Source: Erythrocercus mccallii
Taxonomy: Eukaryota; Chordata; Aves; Passeriformes; Dicruridae
Assembly: GCA_013397435.1 (NCBI GenBank)
Contig: VZRG01000879.1
Coordinates: 1-64,000 of the forward strand
Direction: 5' to 3'
DNA length: 64,000 nt
Shown here: positions 24,181 through 36,590 of the stretch, piece after piece
How positions within the stretch are numbered: the stretch's first letter is position 1
Layout: every line of letters begins with the position of its first letter
Translations under genes and position numbers: made by a program
Notes under the pieces: model-generated
Told to the model about the DNA's origin: nothing
Database searches by the model: none
What the model saw: only the letters and a program-made list of their open reading frames with translations

Positions 24181-27100
24181 GTGCAAGCTTACTGTCTCTC
24201 AACAGTGAGGGCAGGATTTCAGAGTGCTGGGAGAGCTAAAACATGGGGAGCTAAAGCCTTGTGGGTTTCCCCAGGCTCACTACTCATCACAGGCAGTGTG
24301 AAGAACTGGAGACAGGCCTGGGATATAGCACAGTTGGTTCTGGCTCAAGGCTCTTGCCTGCAGAGGGGTAAGTTCTGTGGAAAACCCATGCATCACTGCC
24401 CAAGAGTGTGGCAGAATCAGTTCCGCTCTCTGTGGCTCTTGGCTGCAGGCCAGCTGAATTTGCACTTCCTTTACCTCCTCAGCAGAGGCAAATCTTCCTT
24501 GCTGGCACTGAGCAGTGTGGGAGAGGATGCAATGCTAAAAGACAAGCCCAAGGAGAAAAGAGGAACTTACAGAGAAACTGTCAGTCCAGGGACACCTGCT
24601 CCAGTCCAATACATCTGCAGAAATACCAGCTGAATGCTTTTAAATATAATGTATAACTGAGGCTTTGGTCCAACACATTATGGACTTTAGCAGGCCATCT
24701 GCACAAAGGGAGACTGCCGGTATCAACATCTTGTGCCATTAGCCACCTTTATTCCTTTTATTTGGCATCAATTTTCCCCTAACCTAAAGAAAGCTTGTGT
24801 TACAAGTGACAGACAGAGACCACAGGCTTCCGTAAGCCACCCCGATGTGACTTGTGAGCATGACAGTGGGTCACGTGACTACCATGATGAAATACAAGCT
24901 CAGCCAAACTACTCAGGCAGGAGAATGCCAAGGAAACACCTCTGTGGCTTGAGAAAGGTGGATAAGATCCCAACTGCTAAGTTGCTGTAGCACTTATACT
25001 GTCCTTGTTCCCTAGCAGGTCTGGTCCACTTGGCTTTCCCTCACTTTTCATTAACAGGGTTTGACCGTGTTCTGTTAATGGCTTGCTAGACCTTATTGCT
25101 TAGGGTGAACATTAGGAAAATACTTATGATCAGAAATGGGCACATCATCAAACATGGGTAGGCAGATCCATTGTCCAACCTCCTATACCTAGTGATGAAT
25201 ATCAGTTAGTGGACTGAGAACTCTCTCCTGAGAACAGGAATGCCTCTCTTCTTCCTTTCAGAAAAAAACATCGAGTTAGCAAAAGCTGATGTAAACAGCT
25301 AAATGTTTACAGATGCAGTAAAAGGCATCAGTTTCTACTGGAGGAAAACTCAGAAGTCCTTTGTCAAGAAATTTGTTTACTCGGACAGCAAAAACTGGAG
25401 ACTACAGCAAGAGCCTTTTAGAAGCTCCCAGTTGTTGGTAAAGAGCTCAAGAGATTTAACACAGAGCATGGCAATAAGCACATGGCTTGGCCATATGGAC
25501 AAGCTCAAAGTCAGTAATATGTCCAGGGGAGGGGATGTGAGAGGCATTAGAAGTCAAAATGGTGTTTTTGATGCTGTGGAGCCACTCAAAAATATAAGGT
25601 GGTTTTTCTGTGAGTGCCAACCCAGGAGATATCCCCATAACTTCTCTGGAGACAGAACAACAATGCTCCCATGTGTTGTTCTGAGCACCCATCCTGGCAT
25701 AACTATTCTGCAAATATCTCTGTAGTGTCACCAGCAATTTTCAAGCTTTAGATAATGCTGACAGATTTTACCCTGATTTTTCCCTAACTCCCTTCCTGCC
25801 TTCCCATCCCAGCTTGATGTAAGACAAGCAGTAGATCTCGCTTTTCGGGGCTGTTTTCCCATTTTTTCCTGTGATGCTCTATTCTGACATGTGCCCCACA
25901 TATGGGCCAGTGTTTGGCCCCCTGGGGTTGCAGGCAGGGGGGCAAGCTGCATGGCATGGATGGTACCCTAATTAACACACTTCCTCTCCACATTCTTGAA
26001 CTGGACTCTAAAATGCTTTGGGTGACAGTCCCAGTTCTCTGCCACACTCTCCTGCCCCAGCACAGAGGATTGCTAGGAAGGGCAAAGCCAGGTTTTGCAA
26101 CAGTGGCTCCATTTCCTCCTTTTCACCTGTGAATGTACAGTGGCTCTGTGTCTGGGCTTCCTCCACCGTTCTACCTGGAACCATCCAGGTGAGTGTGGAT
26201 GCAGTACCCAGGTAACTGGAGCCCAAAGAGGCCCTGGAAGCCTGGGCAAAAGAGTGATCCAGCTGAAAAACCCAAGTGCACCTCTGTGATGCTGGCTGAC
26301 AGACATATTAAAGGCATCTATTTCAGCTCCTTGGAGCCAGATGCCTCCTCCTTCCTCTGCTGGGCAGAGAGCCGGCTCAGCATGGAGTTTTCTCTCCCAT
26401 TTCCTAGGGATGTCAGTCAAAACCAGGCTCTTGGAAGTTCAAGCGTGGCCAAAAGGAAGCAGATTTCAAAACACACCCGTCCCTCCATTCCCCCCTTCCT
26501 AGGCCTTTTGTTTCCAGTTCCCCCTCCTCCCATCAAAGAAAGAAACAAGAAAAGATTCTGGAGTCACCAAGCCATGATCTATCATTCTTTCAGGGGAGTT
26601 TCTTCTAATATTAATCAACACAAGCCTCTCTCCCTGCCTCCCCTGCCCCAAGGGAACAGTGGGCTTGGAAAGCTCAAGCGAGTTTCGAATGGATCTTGCG
26701 GCAAAATTCCTTAGTTCTCAGTTGGAGCGAGATGGTGTCGGTGCAGTTGCCAGGCTTTCTGAAATTCTTGGAAGATAAATGAGATTCACTGCCTATTGCT
26801 TAGTGCCATGAAGGAACAGGACACCCGGAAACTCCTCTGTTTTTGGCAAATTAGGGACAGAGTCCCTGCTTTGCTGCAACTGTCCCCAGCGAAGAACGTA
26901 AGGCTCCAGCTGGGAGCTGATGACACCTTTTATATTTTGCTTTTCAACCCTAAACTGGATTGCAGAGGCATAAAGATTATCTGACATATGTCAGCTGCTG
27001 ACAGACCTCCAGGGGTGGCTTCAAAGTGATACAGAGTGAAAGTACAATTTCTCAGGCCACTTTTTCCCCTTCAGGTCTGCCCCCTTGGTATCTCAGGGGG

Positions 27101-28528
27101 TTCCAGCTAAACAACACAGAAGTGAGCTGTTTTCCTCCCTGTGCCCCATGGTGACAGGTTTGCACTAGGACATGAGGCAAGTTTGGGCTGTTTGGAGCGT
27201 GCAAAGGGACTGAGGAGATGCAGAGAATTTGCCTTGTCCTGCAGTCTCTGGCCCCAGTACAGCATGAACGCCTCTGGTGTTAAGCTCTGCAGATGAGCCA
27301 AGGAATGTCCTCAGTGGCTGCCAAGTGGGACACTCCTGTCTGTGCAGTTCAAGATGCTGGCTAGCCTCCACTCAGGCCAGGGCTTGGGCCCAGAGATGGC
27401 AAGAGGCACACAAAGACCTTCCAGCTCATCCTTTCCTGGAGGTAAAGCAGGTGTCCAGCCAGTGGAAATTAAAACCACGACTCCATCACTGCTGATCTGG
27501 CTGTTTTGCAGAACATCATTTACAAAACTTTTCACCCAGGCTGTTGAAATAATGTTGTCACTAGATTTACTCCAGTTCATTAAAACCACAGTGGTAGTTC
27601 TCTAATCTTTCATGAACCCTTGCCAGCTCTGCTGACTTCATGGATTTTGGCACGACCTCTGCCCTCACATCCCCTTGACTTTTTCTTTCTTTTGTTATTT
27701 ATTTAGTTTAAGCATTAAGAACCACTATGCAACTGTGTTACTAGTCCTCCTGATAGTTCTAAAAACACAATAGATAAAGATGAGGGAGAGCAAAGAGAAA
27801 TCTTGCAAAATCCTGCATGAGAACCTGGGTGATGTACCTTCTTACCTGAAGTGTAAGTGGACTGCATCACCCATGAAAGATCTCCTGAGAGAGTCAAACC
27901 AAGTTACATCAGAAGAATTTTCTGATAAAAGAGTGTGATCTCCTGAATACTTTAAGACAGCTAATTAATCTTACATAGAGATGGTAACATGAACCTCCCC
28001 TACTACCAAAAGTTAGACTGAGTCTAAACTTACAGAAGTCCCTTTCTGATGACAGATAATCTGGTGACAATTCCTTCAGTGTATGCTACCAGAAACAAAG
28101 GTCCTCTCTAGATCATGATCTCCAGAATACTCTAGCAATATTTTATTCACTTTTTATCTCAGTCTAAAGGGATATGATTTCATACTCCCTGATTTCTGAT
28201 TTTCATTCCCATAGAAAAATACTTAATATTAGATTTTTTTCTGGCTGGAAATAATTTTGCTGGAGTTTCAGAAGTACTATTTGATTTGATTTGTTTTATC
28301 ATTTCATTTATTTGTATGTTTTCTTGCTTCCACTATTTCATTGTACTTCACCATAACACATGCTGGACACACACTTGGAAGTAGTGTAAAAAGGATAGCA
28401 AATACAATGTAGAAACAAAGGAAGACAAAATGGTATTTGGAAATTTAACACATTTCCAAAACCAGAAGCAGTATTTTTCTGAACAAAAACTTTTATAAAT
28501 GTCTGAAATTATCTTAAAATTCTGCTTC
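24181..28528. other. Intergenic sequence, no gene recognised
   Basis: I recognise no gene. GTCACGTGAC, a perfect 10-bp palindromic E-box, occurs near 24870. A near-palindrome, AGTTAGACTGAGTCTAAACT, lies at 28011-28030. The longest open frames (25303-25725 and 26193-26714) have no domain and no supporting splice context. Confidence 0.45.
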
Positions 28529-28559
28529 ACTGAAAACTATAAACATACTAGTTTTCAGT
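28529..28559. repeat. Short perfect hairpin
   Basis: ACTGAAAACT (28529-28538) and AGTTTTCAGT (28550-28559) form a perfect 10-bp stem, extendable by one A-T pair, around a short loop. It is too short for a microRNA precursor and not followed by a T run, so its role is unknown. Confidence 0.75.
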
Positions 28560-31500
28560 TTTAGTTTAGACAGAAAGGAAACTCATCAGTGACGACATCT
28601 CCTGTACAAGCAGCCTTCAGAGGCTGAAGCAGCCCTCAGTCTGTGTCTTTAAGAAGGAGGGATGACAAGGGGCTGGCGTGCAGTGGCTGTTAGCATTTCC
28701 AAGATGCTTTGTATTATGGCAGGGCTGAAGAGTTGACAGTCTTTTCTCAGTTCTGTGGTTAGCTGGCTACAGGCATGCAGTCATTACTTTATATTAATGT
28801 GAGATGTGAACATTGTTTTGCTGGTTGTAATTATTCTCCAAGTGGTACAACCTAAAAAATTACAGCTTTGGAGGATCTCGTCCCCTGTAGTTCTTCCTGG
28901 GAATCGCTGCCTGGGTCGGTTCCCAATAATGAGATTTTCTAAGGAGGCTGGGAATGTATTGATTGATTTATTTGCTTTTGGATGCTAATTAACTTTGATG
29001 TTCAGCAGCCACACTCCTGGCTGCCATACTGCATGGAGGGGAACAGCAGAGCTGGACGTTTGTTTAGGAACAGGACCATTGTGGGGATCAGATGGAAATA
29101 AGTGTCACTGGTTTGTGTAGCATTTACTTCCTGAGCCAGAAGCAGAAACCATTTTGAAGGGCCTTCTTTTCATAGGATACACCAAAGAACAGGAGCAGGG
29201 GAGTCCTTGCACACCACGCTTTTCTAGAATGGGCAAGACAGATAGAGATGCCCCAGTGTGGGGCTGCCTTCCAGCGAACTGGGAGTGAGAACTATCCACC
29301 TCCATCTAGGGAGCTGTACCTTCTGGCAAAGGTTGTCCTGCAGCCACTACAGCCTCCAACTTCCACCCTGACCAAAACAAAAACAAGGCAAAGACATCGG
29401 AAATAATTCCTTATGCAGTGATGAAAGGATCCAGCCTCCCTTTATCTCCACAAAAGACACTGTGTCATCAGTCCTTGCACCATATTTCAGCACTATTCTC
29501 TCCACCGAGCCTGCCAGTGAGGGGCTGTGCAGCTGTGCAAGCAGATGTGGTGATGGGTTCAGTGTTGTTGAGTCTAAGGTTTGGATGCAACCCAAGTGGC
29601 TTCTCTCACACAGGAAAGAGCCATCAGCAGTGATGACCTCTAGTAACACTCAGCTCTCAACAGGGTCATAACCAGAGCCTTCCCCTCCATCACCATAGCC
29701 ACTCAGTACACATTGAAATGAGGTGCTAGAAAGCCAAAAAGCACATATGAGCCCTGGTAGGCTTTGGGATCATGTTGCTGTGGCACTCTAATCCTCAGGC
29801 CAGCAGAGGGAATTTAGAAAAGAATATAGTTGGCTAATGCCATACACTGATGTTTCCTCCTCAGCCCAACACTGACAAATACACCAAAGGTGTCTGGCTT
29901 TCAGCTAGGTGGCACAGTGCACTTCAAAGTACAAGTGAAACGGCAATGTTCAAACTCTTTGCATGCTGGAAATGTGCAAACACATTTTTCCCCTTTACTG
30001 CCTCCTTCTCCACTCTCGTTTTGTCTTAGTGTACATCAGGGCAAAGTGAAATAGGAGCGGAGATGCACTCATTTCTTCTGCTACCGCAAAAGAGATATGG
30101 CCTCTTTTACAGGGGAAACAGGCCTGTGCTTACAGAATAACATCTTAAGAGCTGTAACTCTTAAATGTTTACATGATGCTGCATCTACTACAGCAACACA
30201 TATGATACCCATATTTCTGGTAGCAGCCTCCTCAGCCATCATTTTGCCACACACATAAGTCAGCAAGACCTCCTGCGTGTTGCTCTTGGAGTTCTGGCTT
30301 TGTGCCTCTCCTCCAACCAATTTATACCACACTCATAGAATTTAGCAGCTCACCACTGTGCCAGAGCCAAGCCATAAATCCCTTATGGGGAGTTGTGCTA
30401 TAAATGTCCACTTGGACCTCTACACTGCCAGGATGAATCAGGCCATCCCCTGGGGCCACCAGGAAGTGGCCCCTTCCCTTCTCCTAGTCATGCAGTCACC
30501 GTCAGGGTGGAAAGGACCAGGTACCTACTGCTGCTGCTTAAGAAGAACCCAATCTGTCTGGATCATGGTGCTGTTGTTCAGCCACAGGATACAACATTGC
30601 TGCCTTCCAGTTGTGTACAACTCTGGGTAGTGGCCCCAGTTATCAATAGGTGACATAAAGGTTTGATATCTGGACACAGCTTGATAGCTGCCTTCTTATG
30701 TCATATCTTAAAAGTCAGTCTACAAATAATGCTACAGAAAAGGTGAGTGATGAGAGACCCAGTCAACCTGGACAATTCACTCTTGAGGAAGATGCAGAGA
30801 ACCTCACTGAATTTAGAGTGAGACAACGGAAGCTCTGCTCTCTGGGGAGGGATCTAGCACAGATAGATGGCCCAACAGAGCAAAGTCAAACAGTTTTCAC
30901 ATTGCAGCAAGAGGTGGCAAGATGAGAACAGGCAAGAAAAGCTGTGGAGACAACTGTTCCTGCTCATGACATGGAAGCAGCAGAGATCCGGTGCTGCTCA
31001 TCAGCAGGGTGGGTGCAATTATCCCTCTAGAGAGCAGGCAAGCTGTAAGATGTAATCATTAATTCACAGTAAACTGATCTCTGGTCTCCTGCTTCCTCTC
31101 TCTTTCTAATCCTGGCCCCAATACCCCACAATTATTCAGATATTAAACTGAATAGTTTAGCTGCCATGATGTGCACTAGAAATCCAGCCATGGGCCAACA
31201 GACTGAGCTTAGGAACAGATCAGTGGGTGCTATGGGATCATTCATTGAGCTCTCAGACAATGAAAGGACAGTTTTTTTCCAAACCTTCTTACTGGCTGCC
31301 AAATTTAATGAAGATACATATTGGGACAGTCAGCACTTTAGGTGGTGAGACCATCAGTTGTCTTCTGCAATGAAAAGGGCATTTTTTTCACCCCTCTATT
31401 TACTGAAGCTTATTGAGAGAGACTGCAAGAGATTAATTACCCCAGCTGAAAAGTCTGGGCCTGCTAAATCTCGTAGGGTGGCTAGCTGGGCAGCACTATT

Positions 31501-34500
31501 GCAACAAGAAGATGACTCAGCCACATAGCATCTTCGTTGGCATCCCATTAACTGCTGTGGAGATGATTATTTCTTTATTGCTAAACCAAGTCTGTCAGTG
31601 GCTTGGGGCATTTCTATGAAAAATGTAACAGAGGAATAACAATTCAAAACATGTCAGACCAGAAAGTCATGGCTCATCATATCAGACTCCTTCGGCCTGA
31701 AAATCAAGCAGTTCAGATTGTTCAGAGTGTGTGAACCAATGCCACAGATGCCCATGACTTCACTGAAGGCAGTCCCTCCTTCCAGGAAAGCAGGATCCTC
31801 TTCTCATAGAAGTGCCCTTACAAATATAGAAACAGAGAAGACTAATTCTCAGAGTAGAAGCTACATCAGCAGAACTGACTCAGAAGAGAAATTTGCTTTT
31901 CAAAGTTTTCCAAGAGGCGTCAGCTGCTCCTGGGTGAAGTGATGTTAGCAGGCAGCGTCCAACTTACTTTCCCACTGTGGGAACCAAACCCTTTTAAAAC
32001 TGTTTTGACTGTAACCAAGGAATTAGAGAGATGGATGAAGCCAGCCGAAAGTGTGACAATCTCCTAAAGGCACACAGATGGTAAGCAGACACTGCAAACT
32101 GATTCACTTTGAGTGATCACTTTCCTGAAGCACAGTCTGGACAGTTTTCAACCTCTCTGAGGACCTGAGGAAACCCGTAATTTCTCCAAGGCAAAATGAG
32201 GGGTGGGAAGGGAGCAGGAAAAAAACCCATGATTTCCCCTTGAAATGCACATTCACACATTGTTAATTATTTATTTGCCCTTTGACATTGAGAGAAGCTC
32301 ATCTCCAAGAATGATCACCCGTGGCTCAGCCCAGATGGAGGTGGGCTACAAATTTCATTGCTAGTGCTAACCATGAAAAGATTTTCCCATTTTACTAGAA
32401 ACCACAATCTCCCATCGTTCCCATATTGTTCAAGTGATGTATAGCTTGGTAATTGTCCTGAAAGATAAGGGAAAGCCTCCTCTGTGGTTGCATTTGATAT
32501 TGGCCTGATGTATGGGATTGCTCAGTGGAGGGTGTCTAGAAGCAGTGTGGAATATGCTTCTCTGCCTCTTCTCACTGGGGAAACTCTGCTGGTGGCAAGC
32601 AGGATCCTGAGGGTTGAAAATTGCTTTCCCACATCTAACATCCCTTTCATAGCAGCCTTAGTCAGTTTTTGGCACGAGGACTAGAATTAAAGAGTTGTTT
32701 ATAGCTGCTCCAGAGCCTCCTCTGCAGTGCTACCACCCCTGTGGCACCCCTGCACCAGGGACTAAGTGGAGCTGCTGAGACAGCTCAAAAGGGTAGGAGT
32801 GAAATGAGGCATGGCAGGGAAAGAGGGAAAAATCTTCTGGAGAGGGAAACCTCTATGCACAGCAAGTGACAGAAACTCCTTTTCTTGTGTCAGAAGAAGG
32901 GACAGTGGACAAACCCTTGATTGATTGACTGTTAGAAACACTGGTTGTTGAAAATCCAGCAGACCAGATGAAGCCTGATACAGAAATCTTCCAGCTTGGT
33001 GCTATAGGGAAGAGATGGACCAGTTAAGATTTTCAGATAAAACTCTGTGGTGTATACTTTTTCACTTTCTAGAGACAAACGGGGGATCCTGTTAATAATT
33101 TGTGATAAGATTGTCCAAGCAATCGGGACAAGCAGCCGCTAGGTGGCATGTCCATCCTCACCCAAACTCACAGCCGTGAAAGTCCAGGACAGCCGCTCAT
33201 CCCACACAAGCACAGCAAAAGGATGATACATTACCTCAGATCTGCTCTAAGAAAACGCTGGCACAATTTGCAGTTATTTTGCATCGGGGATCTGCAATCT
33301 GATGAACATTCCTCTGTGATTTTAAAAGGATTTAAAAATAAACTGCACGCAGATTTTGCCAACTTGCTCTCACTGGTTTCAGTGAAGATGTACTTGGCCT
33401 GCAAAGAGCATTTATGTGCAAAACAGCTCGTAAAAAGAAATATACAGTGCTTTGTTCTCCCACAGGAGGGCTAGTGAATTATTTGGATAGAACCCACATG
33501 AAGTAAGACGTTATTGGTAGATACTGTTTTCCAGATCCTCAGCTGCTGTTATGTGGTATACTTCCCTCATTTATACTAGCTGAGAGTCTAGTCTCTAGGT
33601 CTCCAGATCAGAATTAAGCAAGACACCAAGCAGTCTTTGGAGAAAGGAGCTTTTATTTGAGGGGACTGCCAAACACATTAGATCTGGACAACTTTCTCTC
33701 AGAGATTTAATCTCAGAGAAACTGGCAGAACAGAAAAGGCCCAGAAGCAGGAGTGAATCAAGCACATTAGCACATTTATGCTATGAGCCACAATGTTTTC
33801 CATGTAGCTGCAAATATCTGGAGTCTTTAAAGCAGAAACTTCCAGTGTAGCTTTAGTCACTGAAAAACTGGCTTGTACTATACATAAATTGAAATTCCCT
33901 ACCAAGAAATTCTTACGTACCATAAAAAAATCTGCGTTCCAGTGCAAAAAAGCTTAAATCACCTTCCATCTCCCTGATTTTTTTCCACTGCAATACGAGG
34001 AAAGTTTAGAAGTATCCTTTGCCTTTTCTGCTTCTGCACAAGGGCAAAGAGTGTGCTCTTATTTTGTGTTATTTTGAAATCATCCCTTTAAAAATACTAT
34101 TTTAATAAATCAGTGAAGTAACACTTCACATTACTCTTGCATGCCCGTGAATTTCTCTAGCAGTTATTAAAGGGTGAGTCAAACCTGCCCTAGCTCTCTG
34201 TTAGAGAATTAGATCAAAAATTAGATCAACTTAGATAATGAATATATTTCTTTCTCAAAGACAAACTATAACCAAAAAAAAAATTTTAATTTCCTAAACA
34301 CATTTAAAAATGATGGGAAGCATACAGCAAAGCTATACAGCTGGGACGGGAGTCTCACATTTTATGAATTCTCTATGTTGTTAATCACGGGGGAGTCGTG
34401 GTGCACCGCTGAAACTCTGGGGTGCTTTATATGGTGCAAATAACAAATATTTGTCCCCAGGAGAGCACTACTGGAGATCAAGCCCCAGATTTGAGACGAA

Positions 34501-36568
34501 AGAGAGACACCAAGTGGAAGAAAGACTCATGACTAATTGCAGGTTGCCAGCAGCCCTCAAGGATTTAATTCCTCTGTGTGGTTTGCTGCAGCTTTATGTG
34601 CCTAAGTAGGGGATGCAGGGGTGCATTTGGGCACTTCACTGGCCATGTGGTCATTGAAATGTGCATCTGTGTGAGAAAAGGGAGAGAGGCAAAGGCGGAA
34701 AAGAAATTCTTTCCAATGCATGATTTAAAAAGGCTTAACATAGCAAGGAGGAACTTGGATGCCTTAATAAATGAAATTGAAGGGAATTAAGTCTCTAAAT
34801 ACTTTTGTGGATCTGAGCTTATGTAAGAGGTATTAGTGTCATAGGATTGTTTGTTCCACTTGCCTTGCTCCTTCAGGTAAATCGTGCCAGTGTTGCACAC
34901 AATTCCCTGGGAAAATATCCAGCCTGTCAGTACCAGCTCCCAAATGCTCTCATTTACTTCACAGACCTTGAACTGGGTTCTCTTTCCTTGGGTTTTCTGA
35001 GGTTCATAAGTTAATTAGACTCAAAAGGATGACTTCTCACCAGTCTCTGGAGCTGTGGGATGTAGAAATAACACTGCCTGGGCAAGAGCATCTCTCCTGG
35101 CACATACTCCCCTCAGATCAACGGGGATCCGCAATGTTCATTCCTCTCAATCCAATGTAAAAGAAAGTTAAAAGAAATTTCAAGATATAGATGAGATTTA
35201 AAAATATTTATTTAGTCTTCTGTCAGATGAAGCTGGTCCAGGTCAACATAGATGCCAGAAATGAATCATGTTCGAGATCTGCTCAGCTGTGCCCATGTTT
35301 TTCTAGTGCAAATTCTCTTCTTCTTATTTTGAAAGACAATGGCAGATGCATTCAACTCTGCATTCAAGCTGTGAATTTAGGAGAAAAGCAATCTTATTAG
35401 CACTCTGGCTCCTTCTTCCTACAAGGCAGAAAAATGCATATACTTAGCCCAGCCTCAGAAATACTGTTATGGAAAGATATTAAGCAAAACAGCTCAAATT
35501 TTGTGGGAGGGCACTAATCTCATAGTGCTTTGGCATTTTGTAACATCACAGTGCAAACCTGCACATAAAATCCAGACTATCACTTCAGTCTGTAAATATT
35601 AGATCAAAAGAAGTTTATAGATGAAACGTTTTGTGCTCCAGCAATCTGCCTTCAGAAACAAGATTGTACTTGGTTCCTAGGAGAACAGTGGACATTCTTG
35701 TTGCTCTCTGAACAGGAGGTTGGGATTCAAAGTAACCCCAGTGAGCAACAAAGCCCTGCGCAGCCACTTGCTCACTCCCCACCAACAGGATAGAGGGGAG
35801 AATCAGAAAAGTAAAAGCTGGAAAGCTCAGGGGTTTAGATAAAGACAGTTTAATTAAAAAAAAAAAAAATGGAAACAAAGCCAGCCACACAAACAAATCA
35901 AAACAAGAAATTAATTCAGTTCTTCCCATGGACAGGTAGGTGTTCAGCCACCTCCAGGAGAGCAGGGCCTCAAAACATTAAATGGTTACTAAGGAAGATA
36001 AATGCCATCACTCCAAATGGCCCCTCCTCTTTCTTTTCCCCCAGAGTTTATATACTGAGCATGATGCCATATGGTCTGAAATATCTCTTTGGTCCACTGG
36101 GGTCACCTGTTCTGGCTGTGTCTCCTCCCAACCACCCAGTGCAGCCCCAGCTTCCTCACCACCATGGCAGTATGGAAAGCAGAAAAAGGCCTTGGCTCAG
36201 TGTGAGCCCTGCTCAGCAATAACAAAAACATCTCTGTATTATCAACCCTGTGCTCAGCACAAATCCAAAACACAGCCCTGTACCAGTCACTGTGATGGAA
36301 ATTAATGCTATCCCAGCCAAAATCAGCATTCCAGAAGCAAAAGACACAAACAAAACACCTTGTATCTCCAAGGAAAGAGAGCACACCTGAAAAAGCAGGA
36401 TACTCCTGTGTAGAAGAAAAAAAAAATTGGTTTCTACTATAGAAGCCTCAGGAATACAGTCAAGTTATTCAGGTGGTCATCCATATCTACAGGTGTTTAA
36501 AAGGACTGAGCCTGAATGCTACCCCTTTGACATTAATTTCTGGTTACCAAAGATGACTGCAAAAGGCA
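28560..36568. other. Intergenic sequence, no gene recognised
   Basis: No coding exon or RNA gene can be supported. An interrupted palindrome, GTGAAGT-AAC-ACTTCAC, occurs at 34113-34129, and a run of A residues lies near 35858. The stretch 33230-33470 is non-repetitive and contains POU-like ATTTTGCAT. It may be a conserved element, but nothing in the sequence proves this. Confidence 0.45.
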
Positions 36569-36590
36569 CAATTTTACAATTGTAAAATTG
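36569..36590. repeat. 22-nt perfect palindrome
   Basis: The 22 bases are identical to their own reverse complement, with half-site CAATTTTACAA. It lies in ordinary AT-leaning sequence and could form a small cruciform or bind a dimeric factor. No function is known. Confidence 0.9.

Noticed and set aside
25303..25725. 140-codon open frame with some lysine-rich, exon-like segments
   Set aside because: No family match was recognised, and no flanking splice sites or promoter support it.
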